DNA from: Sphingobacteriaceae bacterium
GTDB taxonomy: Bacteria; Bacteroidota; Bacteroidia; B-17B0; Aurantibacillaceae
Assembly (NCBI GenBank): GCA_947453445.1
Contig: CANGGP010000030.1
Coordinates: forward strand, 1 to 38,543
Length of the DNA: 38,543 nt
Direction: 5' to 3'
The position numbers and the translations under genes are program-made. Under the pieces are notes generated by a model that had not been told where the DNA came from, searched no databases, and saw nothing but the letters and a program-made list of their open reading frames with translations. Numbering within the stretch: the first letter of the stretch is position 1; every line of letters starts with the position of its first letter. This document shows positions 1-7,507 of the stretch, piece after piece.

Positions 1-1592
1 ATGTATAAAACACCCACCAATTGTGATCCAATTTGTGTGGCCAAGCGAATGCGTTGGGCTTCGCCCCCGCTTAAAGATCGCGATGAACGGTTTAAAGTCA
101 CATAATCCAAACCCACTTCCATCAAGAATTGTATGCGGGCTCGAATTTCTTTGAGCACTTCTTTGGCAATTGTATTTTGATTTTTATTTAAACGTGATTC
201 TATCTTTTCGAAAAACTTTTGCAGTACCGAAATATCCAGTTCAGACAATTCGGAAATATTTTTGTTATCGATTTTAAAATAAAGTGCTTCTTTTTTTAAG
301 CGGTGGCCCTCGCATGAAGGGCAGCTCTTTTTATTCGTAAAACCTTGCACCCAGCGCAGCATGGCCGGACTAGGATCTTCTTCTGATTGACGAATAATGA
401 AAGTCGCAACGCCTTCAAAACTTGTGTCGTATGAGCCTGCTTCGGTGTTTACTTTAAACAATTCTTCACTACCGTACAATATTACATTCACTGCATCTTC
501 ATCAATTTCTTCGAAGGGTGTGTCAAGCCCAAAACCGTATGTATGACCAATGGCTTCAATTTGTTTAAAAATCCAAGCACCTGAACCTTTTTGAGGTCCA
601 ATGGGTAAGATGGCGCCTTTGGCAATGGATAATTTTTTATTGGCAACAATTTTATCGATGTCGATTTCAGAAATCTCACCCAAACCATTGCATTTAGGGC
701 AAGCGCCATAAGGTGAATTAAATGAAAATAAATTTGGTGCCGGTTCATCGTAACTGATGCCCGTGCTGGGGCACATTAAAAAACGTGAAAAGAACCTTGC
801 CTTAGGCGCATCTGTTTGAACCTTCGCGCTACTTTTTTTGGGCTTTAACTTTTCTTCGGCATGTTCAATGAGCATCACCACGCCCTTGCCTTGTTTCATA
901 GCTACTTGCAAAGATTCATACAAACGTGTGCGAATGGATTTGTCGATTTCAAGGCGGTCAATCACTACTTCGATATCGTGAATTTTGTAACGATCCACTT
1001 GCATTTTCGGCGTAATGTCGAGTATTTCACCGTCTACCCTTACTTTATTAAAACCTTTCTTACGGATGTCTTCGAACAACTCGCGGTAATGGCCTTTGCG
1101 TCCTCTGATTAAAGGCGCCAATAAATTGATTTTTTTTGAATTGTAATCTGTGATGATTAAATCCACTATTTGATCATCGCTGTAACGCACCATTTTTTCG
1201 CCGGTGTTATAAGAAAAGGCTTCGCCGGCGCGTGCAAACAGAAGGCGCATAAAATCGTATATCTCAGTAATGGTACCAACTGTAGAGCGAGGGTTTTTAT
1301 TTACTGTTTTTTGTTCGATGCTGATCACAGGGCTTAAGCCCGAAATTTTATCTACATCGGGGCGCTCCATATTGCCAAGAAATTGCCTGGCATATGATGA
1401 AAAACTTTCAATGTATCGGCGTTGGCCTTCGGCATAAATGGTATCAAATGCCAGTGATGATTTACCACTGCCACTAAGGCCTGTAACAACAACCAATTGG
1501 TTTCGCGGAATAACCAAAGATATGTCTTTCAAATTGTGTGAGCGTGCACCAATTACTTCAATGTTTTCGTCGTCTAGTATTTCTGTTGACAT
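1..1592 (-). CDS. uvrA: UvrABC excinuclease subunit A, N-terminal part (partial)
   Basis: UvrA is the DNA-damage-recognition ATPase of nucleotide excision repair; it dimerises and loads UvrB on lesions. The minus-strand frame opens at an ATG at 1592 (MSTEILDDENIEV) and runs off the left edge after about 530 of the usual 940 or so residues. The first Walker A is GLSGSGKS at about residues 38-45. The first ABC signature, LSGGEAQRIRLATQIGSQL, lies at the left edge, so the first ATPase half is nearly complete and the second is outside the window. Zinc-type Cys pairs are visible (CPKC, CPSC). In the first zinc module the opening pair reads CPSTG, so the second Cys is absent; the partner pair CPKC is present. 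It is divergent from the PNGase F-like gene, with 161 bases between them. The identification is very secure. Confidence 0.97.
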   Translation of the reverse strand, partial: MSTEILDDENIEVIGARSHNLKDISLVIPRNQLVVVTGLSGSGKSSLAFDTIYAEGQRRYIESFSSYARQFLGNMERPDVDKISGLSPVISIEQKTVNKNPRSTVGTITEIYDFMRLLFARAGEAFSYNTGEKMVRYSDDQIVDLIITDYNSKKINLLAPLIRGRKGHYRELFEDIRKKGFNKVRVDGEILDITPKMQVDRYKIHDIEVVIDRLEIDKSIRTRLYESLQVAMKQGKGVVMLIEHAEEKLKPKKSSAKVQTDAPKARFFSRFLMCPSTGISYDEPAPNLFSFNSPYGACPKCNGLGEISEIDIDKIVANKKLSIAKGAILPIGPQKGSGAWIFKQIEAIGHTYGFGLDTPFEEIDEDAVNVILYGSEELFKVNTEAGSYDTSFEGVATFIIRQSEEDPSPAMLRWVQGFTNKKSCPSCEGHRLKKEALYFKIDNKNISELSELDISVLQKFFEKIESRLNKNQNTIAKEVLKEIRARIQFLMEVGLDYVTLNRSSRSLSGGEAQRIRLATQIGSQLVGVLY

Positions 1593-1645
1593 AGTTTATT
1601 CCTTTATAACACACCATGATGAATGATGTTTAAAGCAAGCAAAAA

Positions 1646-1679
1646 AAAATGTAGACAGAAAATATTTTTAAGAACAAAA
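1646..1679 (-). promoter_or_regulatory. Candidate uvrA promoter
   Basis: On the minus strand a TTTTG (1679-1675) is followed after 21 bases by TACATTTT (1653-1646). This resembles the Bacteroidota sigma consensus TTTG / TAnnTTTG, with one mismatch in the -7 box. It would give a 5' leader of roughly 45 bases before the uvrA ATG at 1592. No LexA-like palindrome was recognised. This is pattern matching only. Confidence 0.4.
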
Positions 1680-1753
1680 TGCGAGATACAAATGTTAAGG
1701 TGTGGAGATAAAATTCAATAATTTGTTACATTTACTTCCCTAAGAATTGAAGC

Positions 1754-3712
1754 ATGCAAATAACGACAAAGACATTTAAAAAAATTTCCATCTTGGCCCT
1801 GCTACTGCTATGTATCATATCCGGAGATGTTTACGCAAATCCCGGCGACACCACTTGGGTTACAGTATACAATAAAAGGTGGTTAGACCATTACGGAAAT
1901 TACGATACCAGTGCCACATTCCCAACAGGTAAGCGTTACAGAAAAATAAGATTGCATTATATTTTGGGCCGTTATGCTTGTCCGGGAAACCCACAATATT
2001 GTGGTTCGTGGGATTATACCACGCAAATTTACGCCCGACATGCGGGTCTTGATAGTGTTGAAATTGCAAGGGTGATTACACCTTATGCCACTGATTGGAT
2101 TAATAAAGGAAAGTCGAATGATTATGTAATTGAGGTGACGGATTATGCCAGTCACTTAGATGGAAACTGCGGTATGCGGTTCAATTATTCAGGTTATTCG
2201 TGGGGTTTTACAATCACCTTAAAAATTGAATTTATAGAGGGTGTGCCTCCAATGGATGAAATAGCCGTAAAGAATATTTACGATGGCTATTTTCCATACG
2301 GTAATGCCAACAATTCGATTGAAAATTATTTAACAGCAAAAACTTTTAGTTACGGCAATACTGTATCGCGCAGCTTTATTAAGAATACTGTAAGCGGCCA
2401 CGGTGCTGATGCCAACGATTGCAGCGAGTTTTGCAGCAAGTATTACAAACAAAAAATAAACGGCAATGTGATTAGCCAAAAACAATTGTGGAGAAACGAT
2501 TGTGGCAGAAATGAAATATATCCGCAAACCGGCACATGGATATACGAAAGAGCCAATTGGTGTCCCGGTGCTGTGGTTTGGCCTATTTATCACGATATTA
2601 GTCAGGTTACCGGCAGTAGCAACAGTTTTAGTGTTGATGCCGATATGGAACCTTACACAACAGCCACCTTAAGTGCCGGTTACAATTGGGTGTCGCAGTT
2701 AATAACCTACGGTGTACCAAATCACAGTTTGGATGTTTCGGTTGAAGATATATTATCACCGACAAAAGATCCTAATTACACCCGCGAAAATCCTTCATGT
2801 GCATCGCCAATTATTCGCATTAAGAATGTTGGCACACAAACTGTAAGTTCGGTGGTAGTTCATTACGGTTTTCAAGGTGGCGCAAGCTTAACCCACACTT
2901 GGACCGGTCATTTGAATTATTTAGATACAGCTTTGGTGGTTTTGCCGCCATCAACCGTAATTATGACAGCCACAACAAGCGCTACATTTACTGTGAATTT
3001 AGGACAAGTAAACGGCAGTACTGATCAAAATGCGTTTAATAATATTTACCAATCGGCTTTTACACCGGCAGTTGTTTTTCCTGATACCATTGTGGTGAAA
3101 CTATTTACAAATAAGAGTACAGATCCTATCACCGGAAAAAATGAATCCTCATGGACCTTATACGATCAAAACGGATTGGTGTATGCATCACGACATAATT
3201 GTAACAACATATCTTTATACATTGACACAGTTGTTTTAACCCCGGGATGTTATAAATTATCTTTGGATGATTCAGGATGCGATGGCTTGAGTTGGTGGGC
3301 CAATACAGCCGCGGGTAATGGATCATGTCGTTTTGAGCGACCAACAGGTGGCGGTGCATTTTTCACTTTCCCAAGTGATATTGGTTGTAATTTTACAAAG
3401 AATTTTAATGTATTGCCTAGACCTTTAAACGCGGTGGATGTTAAGAGTATTGCCATTGAGAATGATTTGGCAGTTTATCCAAATCCAGTATTAAACCAAT
3501 TGTATATAAAGTTCGATTTAAATCAGGCCGAAAAAGTAAATTACCAAATTACTGATGTGAGCGGCAAAGTGGTGTTCAAAAAATCAATCCTTGTTCCCGG
3601 CGGTGCTTATGATACCATTGATGTTTCGGCTTTTGATGCAGGTGTTTATTTTGTAACAGCCAACATGAATGATGGCAGCAAAATGGTTAAAAAAATTATC
3701 ATACAACATTAA
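1754..3712 (+). CDS. T9SS-secreted PNGase F-like peptide-N-glycosidase
   Basis: The 652-residue protein has a signal peptide (about 1-28), then a two-domain region resembling Flavobacterium/Elizabethkingia PNGase F, which removes whole N-glycans from asparagine. The first domain has CGSWDY, whose D87 matches the catalytic Asp of the WDRxANVYV region of PNGase F. The second has HGADANDCSEFCSKY, whose E225 between two Cys matches the catalytic Glu in GCAEWC, followed by RANWCPG, matching the RAGWCPG region of PNGase F. A CARDB-like beta segment follows (about 335-430), then a Cys-containing beta region with DSGCDGLSWWAN (about 435-560). A type A T9SS sorting domain ends the protein (about 571-652: LAVYPNPVLNQLYI through GVYFVTANMNDG to MVKKIIIQH), predicting outer-membrane export and possible surface attachment. 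PNGase F itself is much shorter. Fold assignment and catalytic residues are from memory of the family, not from an alignment program. Confidence 0.85.
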   Translation: MQITTKTFKKISILALLLLCIISGDVYANPGDTTWVTVYNKRWLDHYGNYDTSATFPTGKRYRKIRLHYILGRYACPGNPQYCGSWDYTTQIYARHAGLDSVEIARVITPYATDWINKGKSNDYVIEVTDYASHLDGNCGMRFNYSGYSWGFTITLKIEFIEGVPPMDEIAVKNIYDGYFPYGNANNSIENYLTAKTFSYGNTVSRSFIKNTVSGHGADANDCSEFCSKYYKQKINGNVISQKQLWRNDCGRNEIYPQTGTWIYERANWCPGAVVWPIYHDISQVTGSSNSFSVDADMEPYTTATLSAGYNWVSQLITYGVPNHSLDVSVEDILSPTKDPNYTRENPSCASPIIRIKNVGTQTVSSVVVHYGFQGGASLTHTWTGHLNYLDTALVVLPPSTVIMTATTSATFTVNLGQVNGSTDQNAFNNIYQSAFTPAVVFPDTIVVKLFTNKSTDPITGKNESSWTLYDQNGLVYASRHNCNNISLYIDTVVLTPGCYKLSLDDSGCDGLSWWANTAAGNGSCRFERPTGGGAFFTFPSDIGCNFTKNFNVLPRPLNAVDVKSIAIENDLAVYPNPVLNQLYIKFDLNQAEKVNYQITDVSGKVVFKKSILVPGGAYDTIDVSAFDAGVYFVTANMNDGSKMVKKIIIQH

Positions 3713-3721
3713 GACAAGATT

Positions 3722-4144
3722 TTGACTTTAATCGATCAATACATTGCCTCCAATAAATTCGGCCAATTGATAGGCATGGAATTTAAAATTGTTGAACCGG
3801 GCTTGGTGCATTATAGCGTGAAGGTGAATGAAACCCATTTGGCAACGCCTTTTGCAGCGCATGGTGGATTGATCGCCGCATTGGTTGATGGGGCCTTGGG
3901 TGTGGCCGGCTTATCGGCGGTATATGAGCAAAACAAAGTGGTTAGCACCATTGAGCATAAGTTGAATTATTTATCAGCGGCCTTTTTAAACGATCAGCTC
4001 ATCGCAATAGGAAAAGTGGAACAAAAAGGCAATCGCATTTTGGTGATTAGTTGTGATGTGATTTGTGAGAACCGCGAAAATAAAATCATCGCAAAAGCAT
4101 TGGGTACTTTTAATGCGTATGATGCTGCTAAGGCAGGTTATTGA
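3722..4144 (+). CDS. PaaI-family hotdog thioesterase
   Basis: This 140-residue single-hotdog protein probably hydrolyses an acyl-CoA thioester in the cytoplasm; its substrate cannot be told. The family motif HGGLIAALVDGALGVAG lies at about residues 47-63, with D56 in the usual catalytic acid position. The start is a TTG at 3722, 9 bases after the stop of the PNGase F-like gene and in the same frame as that stop. The next in-frame ATG (residue 19) would remove the first beta strand, so TTG is preferred. The 3' end overlaps the convergent thiamine-binding-protein gene by 7 bases. It is probably co-transcribed with the upstream gene, although no functional link is apparent. Confidence 0.82.
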   Translation: MTLIDQYIASNKFGQLIGMEFKIVEPGLVHYSVKVNETHLATPFAAHGGLIAALVDGALGVAGLSAVYEQNKVVSTIEHKLNYLSAAFLNDQLIAIGKVEQKGNRILVISCDVICENRENKIIAKALGTFNAYDAAKAGY

Positions 4145-4422
4145 AATTTGGCAATTTTATCATCAAAATGTAAATCACGCGTAGCGGCGTGAATCTTTAC
4201 ATTGATTAATAATTCGGAACAATTTTTTTCCAGACTTGTATTTTGAATGGCTTGAATCAAAGCGTACACTTTTTCTGATTCACCTTCTACCACTGTTTCG
4301 AATGGGCAAACCTTGAATTTTAAACCGCTTGCTTCGATTAAGGCAATGGCTCTGTCAATCACGGCATATCTATGTTCATCGGTGTCAAGCGGTAATAATT
4401 GAATGGCGGCATTAATTTTCAT
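4138..4422 (-). CDS. Thiamine-binding protein family (MTH1187/YkoF-like, DUF77)
   Basis: The 94-residue protein has the ferredoxin-like pattern of the MTH1187/Thiamine_BP family: an N-terminal strand MKINAAIQLLPL, a helix containing VIDRAIALIEASGL, and the motif FETVVEGESEKVYALIQAIQ. Family members are small cytoplasmic proteins; some bind thiamine or its precursors, and others have no known ligand. It is the last gene of a minus-strand set, and its start overlaps the end of the upstream SRPBCC-like gene by 11 bases. Its end overlaps the convergent thioesterase gene. Family membership is likely; the ligand is not established. Confidence 0.75.
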   Translation of the reverse strand: MKINAAIQLLPLDTDEHRYAVIDRAIALIEASGLKFKVCPFETVVEGESEKVYALIQAIQNTSLEKNCSELLINVKIHAATRDLHFDDKIAKFQ

Positions 4423-4837
4423 GATTTGATAAATTTAGTTGTGCTAATTTTTGTGACATGGTATTGACCAAAGCTTTGAGTGATTTTTCGGCCATCGCCA
4501 AAATAAAAGGGTTTAAATCGCCATTTAATTCTATTTGACATTGACCGGGAAGATCAGGCTCTCCAATAAATGAGGCGATTAAAGTAAAATTAAACTTGGC
4601 CAAGCCCTCACTCTTAAAAACAATTTGCGAAAAGGGTGTTTCAGCATGCCTAGTAATGCGCATAGGTGTAATGCCTTTGATTGAAAAAGAACATTCTTGT
4701 TCAGAGTAAACAAAATTTTCGACTTTATCGTGCGGTAAAATTTGATGAAAGTTTTTAAAATCGTTTAAAAACAAGTATAAATTTTTGAGTGAAGAAACAG
4801 AATTGTTTGAGTCACTTTGAATGTTGAATGCGGCCAC
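4412..4837 (-). CDS. Hypothetical SRPBCC/polyketide-cyclase-like protein
   Basis: The 141-residue protein has no signal peptide. Its layout suggests an SRPBCC helix-grip fold: an N-terminal strand and helix (LKNLYLFLNDFKNFHQILP), alternating beta strands (CSFSIKGITPMRITR, FNFTLIASFIGE, CQIELNGDLNP), and a long C-terminal helix (ILAMAEKSLKALVNTMSQKL). The start is GTG at 4837, directly abutting the TAA of the upstream SIMPL gene, so translation is probably coupled. Its neighbours give no clue to the ligand. The fold call is inferred from pattern alone. Confidence 0.6.
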   Translation of the reverse strand: MAAFNIQSDSNNSVSSLKNLYLFLNDFKNFHQILPHDKVENFVYSEQECSFSIKGITPMRITRHAETPFSQIVFKSEGLAKFNFTLIASFIGEPDLPGQCQIELNGDLNPFILAMAEKSLKALVNTMSQKLAQLNLSNHEN

Positions 4838-5557
4838 TTAGCGTATAATTTCGTAACGAACTAAAAATGAATTGGTGATTTTAATTTTTTTGAAACCTAT
4901 TTCCGGTTCAGGCATTGCTTCTTGATCCATTGACACGGTATTGGCCATTGATTTAGCAGCTAAGCGGTACATGTTGTTTTGATATGGCTGATAAATGTTG
5001 TTATCAGTTTCGGTAATTTGCAAGGCTTTCCCACTCAAATTAATGGCCGCCAATAAATAATCAACTTTGTCCTTGGCAGCTTTAATGGCCTTGATACGAT
5101 TTTCTTTTTTGTATTGATCCAATTTTGAGTTCGACACTTTCGAAATATATGCATCATAGGCATTAATTTTGTCAAGTTTTTCATACACTTTACTTAACAA
5201 ATCAGCGTTTGTGACTTTTAAAATATAGGTTTTAGAAATGACAACATCTTTGTTCGATTTGCGAATCTTTTGATAATCGGCATGTGCATCACTAAGCACC
5301 AAGTTGCTCAGGTCGATTCCCAAATCTTTAATTTCTTGTTTTAAATCCTTTTCTTGTTTTTCAATTGTTAATTTTTCTTTGTTTTCACTGCGCTCAAGCA
5401 ATGTAATGGTGATATAAATTTCATCGGGCGTAATCTCTGTTTCGCTTGTTCCGGTTACCTCAATATAAGGCTTTGGCTCGCAGTTGTTTGAATTTTGGGC
5501 ATGCATGTTTATTGCCAAAAACAAGAAACAAAGAATAGAAGCAAAGATTTTATTCAT
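4838..5557 (-). CDS. SIMPL (DUF541) domain secreted protein
   Basis: The 239-residue protein starts with a signal peptide (MNKIFASILCFLFLAINMHAQ) and is probably periplasmic. The body matches the SIMPL/DUF541 family: an opening strand IEVTGTSETEITPDEIYITI, a heptad-like helical stretch (KEKLTIEKQEKDLKQEIKDLG, about 57-78), YILKVTNADLLSKVYEKLD, and the helix KKENRIKAIKAAKDKVDYLLAAINL before a final strand pair. SIMPL proteins are oligomeric envelope proteins whose function is mostly unknown. It heads the set with the SRPBCC-like and thiamine-binding genes, and a terminator separates it from pyrE upstream. Confidence 0.8.
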   Translation of the reverse strand: MNKIFASILCFLFLAINMHAQNSNNCEPKPYIEVTGTSETEITPDEIYITITLLERSENKEKLTIEKQEKDLKQEIKDLGIDLSNLVLSDAHADYQKIRKSNKDVVISKTYILKVTNADLLSKVYEKLDKINAYDAYISKVSNSKLDQYKKENRIKAIKAAKDKVDYLLAAINLSGKALQITETDNNIYQPYQNNMYRLAAKSMANTVSMDQEAMPEPEIGFKKIKITNSFLVRYEIIR

Positions 5558-5572
5558 GTTATTTAAAATAAA

Positions 5573-5599
5573 AAATGCACACTTTAAAGGTGTGCATTT
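5573..5599 (-). terminator. Rho-independent terminator after pyrE
   Basis: A perfect 10-base-pair stem (AAATGCACAC / GTGTGCATTT) with a 7-base loop is followed on the minus strand by TTTTATTTT. It lies 14 bases beyond the pyrE stop and just before the SIMPL gene, so it should isolate pyrE from the downstream set. Confidence 0.85.
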
Positions 5600-5613
5600 G
5601 GTTTTGAATTTTA

Positions 5614-6267
5614 TTATTTACTAACGCTTTCGCCCCATGTACTAGGATTAGCACGCCACTCTTTTAAACTTTTTAAATCGTTTTCAACGATGTATTCTTT
5701 TTTAACAGCTGCGTTGATTAATGCATTGTAATTGGTGAGTGTTTCGAGACGGCATTTTGCTTTTTTAAAATTTGTTGTTGCTTCGTCAAAACCATATGTA
5801 AAAATGGCCACCATGCCTTTTACAACACAACCTTTTTCGCGCAAGGCATCAACTGCTTTAATGCTACTTGAGCCCGTGCTTACCAAATCTTCAACCACAA
5901 CAACATTTTGTCCGCTTTCAATATCACCTTCAATCATGTTGGTTAAGCCATGTTTTTTTGCTTCGCTGCGAACGTAAACAAAGGGCAATCCCATTTCTTG
6001 TGCCACCAAAGCACCAATGGCTATACCACCGGTAGCAACACCTGCAATTACGTCCGGTTTACCATATTCGGCATTGATCAATTCAACAAAATGTTGACGA
6101 ATGTAAGTGCGTATTTTTGGATACGAAAGGGTTTTACGGTTATCACAATAAATAGGGGATTTAAGCCCACTGGCCCATGTAAAAGGTTTATCCGGTTGTA
6201 GCTTAATAGCCTTAATTTGCAGCAAAAATTCAGCTACTTTATAAGACGTGTCATCAAAAGAAGTCAT
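5614..6267 (-). CDS. pyrE: Orotate phosphoribosyltransferase
   Basis: PyrE joins orotate to PRPP to make orotidine 5'-monophosphate in de novo pyrimidine synthesis. The 217-residue length is normal. The PRPP-binding loop VVVVEDLVSTGSSS is at about residues 122-135. Other family features are KSPIYCDNRKTLSYP (36-50), where orotate and phosphate contacts occur, GVATGGIAIGALVA (76-89) and the KKHG flexible-loop segment (104-107). The ATG at 6267 follows a -7-like box by only 4 bases. It is divergent from the NUDIX gene and is followed by a strong terminator, so it is likely monocistronic. Confidence 0.96.
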   Translation of the reverse strand: MTSFDDTSYKVAEFLLQIKAIKLQPDKPFTWASGLKSPIYCDNRKTLSYPKIRTYIRQHFVELINAEYGKPDVIAGVATGGIAIGALVAQEMGLPFVYVRSEAKKHGLTNMIEGDIESGQNVVVVEDLVSTGSSSIKAVDALREKGCVVKGMVAIFTYGFDEATTNFKKAKCRLETLTNYNALINAAVKKEYIVENDLKSLKEWRANPSTWGESVSK

Positions 6268-6271
6268 GTCG

Positions 6272-6279
6272 CAAAAATA
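6272..6279 (-). promoter_or_regulatory. -7 box upstream of pyrE
   Basis: TATTTTTG on the minus strand is an exact match to TAnnTTTG. It ends 4 bases before the pyrE ATG, so transcription would start at or very near the start codon. No clear -33 TTG is seen at the expected distance. Confidence 0.4.
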
Positions 6280-6282
6280 AAC

Positions 6283-6290
6283 TAAGTTTG
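6283..6290 (+). promoter_or_regulatory. -7 box upstream of the NUDIX gene
   Basis: TAAGTTTG on the plus strand matches TAnnTTTG exactly and ends 19 bases before the NUDIX ATG at 6310. It lies back to back with the pyrE -7 box, with 3 bases between them. No convincing -33 element was found. Confidence 0.4.
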
Positions 6291-6309
6291 CTGATTAATA
6301 AAAGTTTTT

Positions 6310-6933
6310 ATGAACAAACGAATCTATTTTAACGACAAGTTTATTGAATTTATCGACAAGGAAAAATTCGAAATGCTTGCTTTACAGACTCATACACTGG
6401 ATGAAGCATCAAAGTCAAAAAAGACGTTAAAATTTTTAATAGAAGATTTTTTAAACGACAAAAAATTAGGTTCTGAAATACTTCCTGAAACACAATTTGA
6501 AGAATTGATCAGCTATTTTCAATCGAATTATTATTACATCGAAGCTGCGGGCGGTTTAATCCAAAAAAATGATCAATACCTTTTTATTTTACGCCATGGT
6601 TTATGGGATTTACCGAAAGGGAAATTAGAAAAAGGTGAAAGTTTGGACCATGCAGCCATCAGGGAATGTGAAGAAGAGTGTGCTGTGAAGGATTTGGCAA
6701 TAGAACATGGGCTGCCTTCTACTTTTCATATTTATCCATACAAAAACAGTTTTGCTTTAAAACAATCGTACTGGTATAAAATGAGAACGGGCTATGAAGA
6801 AAAATTAGTCCCTCAATTGGCAGAAGATATTACAGACGTGCAGTGGTTTAAATTGGATGAAATAAAAAATACTGTACTGGCCAAAACATATTACACCATT
6901 GGTGATTTGGTACGCGGATATTTGGGAATTTAG
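6310..6933 (+). CDS. NUDIX hydrolase
   Basis: NUDIX enzymes cleave nucleoside diphosphates linked to another group, using a metal. The 207-residue protein has a complete Nudix box at about residues 104-126: G104, E110, R118, E119, E121 and E122 are all in place (pattern GX5EX7REXXEE). The usual Gly near the end of the box is Ala. The segment before it, HGLWDLPKGKLEKGE, is typical. An N-terminal stretch of about 75 residues precedes the NUDIX domain and matches nothing I recognise. The substrate cannot be inferred. The gene stands alone, divergent from pyrE and upstream of rnpB. Confidence 0.9.
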   Translation: MNKRIYFNDKFIEFIDKEKFEMLALQTHTLDEASKSKKTLKFLIEDFLNDKKLGSEILPETQFEELISYFQSNYYYIEAAGGLIQKNDQYLFILRHGLWDLPKGKLEKGESLDHAAIRECEEECAVKDLAIEHGLPSTFHIYPYKNSFALKQSYWYKMRTGYEEKLVPQLAEDITDVQWFKLDEIKNTVLAKTYYTIGDLVRGYLGI

Positions 6934-7071
6934 AATTATTATGTTGCCTTAAGGTTGATCCCTTTTTATTTTACAAGTAGAAATAATTTTTGCCAACAAG
7001 ATTAAGAGGCAGGTGCTCAGTGTTTTTAGCGTTGAATTGAAATCAATTTATTCACAAAACAATTTTATTAG

Positions 7072-7079
7072 TATATTTA
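7072..7079 (+). promoter_or_regulatory. Candidate rnpB promoter -7 box
   Basis: TATATTTA lies immediately before the inferred 5' end of RNase P RNA (about 7081-7083) and matches TAnnTTTG except at the last base. The position is right for a -7 element, but the -33 side is not convincing. Confidence 0.35.
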
Positions 7080-7080
7080 A

Positions 7081-7447
7081 GTGCAAGTTTTCTACCGCTT
7101 TTAATTTATTTAAAAGAGGAAAGTCCGGGCAACACAGGGCAACCTGCCACTTGAAAGGGTGGGTACAATTGCAGGAATGCAGATGTAACAGAAAGTGCCA
7201 CAGAAAACAAGGTAGCCTCCAACTTGTTGGGGGTGATAGTGAAAACGTGAGGTAAGAGCTCACGGGTATTTTTAGTAATAGAAATACAGGGTAAACCTCA
7301 GGTGTTGAAAGACCAAATAGGTTGCGATAATAGGCGGCCCGTCTTATCTTCGAAAGAAGAGTCGCAACGGGTAGGTCGCATAGATAAATGGTAGATATAC
7401 CCCCGACTTTGTTGGGGATGAAACAGAACCCGGCTTACAAACTTGCA
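7081..7447 (+). ncRNA. rnpB: RNase P RNA (class A, catalytic RNA)
   Basis: The RNA subunit of RNase P matures tRNA 5' ends. The conserved 5' core GAGGAAAGTCCGGGC is at 7116-7130 and the 3' core ACAGAACCCGGCTTAC at 7423-7438; these form helix P4 and the conserved region around it. The ends close as helix P1: GCAAGTTT (7083-7090) pairs with AAACTTGC (7439-7446). Between them lie the AGGGCAACCTGCCACTTG-type region and the GAAACAGGGTAAACC-like segment, as expected. The length of about 365 bases is normal. Ends are inferred from P1 pairing and could be off by a few bases. The flanks 6934-7080 and 7448-7507 hold no gene that I can support. Confidence 0.95.
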
Positions 7448-7507
7448 AGATTAAATTAAGGTTTTAAGGCTTCATTCGGTTGAATCATCATCCTTTCATC
7501 AAGCCAA

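Noticed and set aside
861-1626. Plus-strand open frames opposite uvrA
   Set aside because: They lie wholly within the strongly conserved uvrA frame and have no recognisable protein features.
7013-7263. Open frames on both strands across the 5' half of rnpB
   Set aside because: The conserved RNase P RNA cores and P1 pairing explain this stretch; these frames are coincidental.
7448-7507. Shared terminator between rnpB and the convergent lipoprotein gene
   Set aside because: Only short, weak pairings with long loops are visible and there is no clear T-tract.
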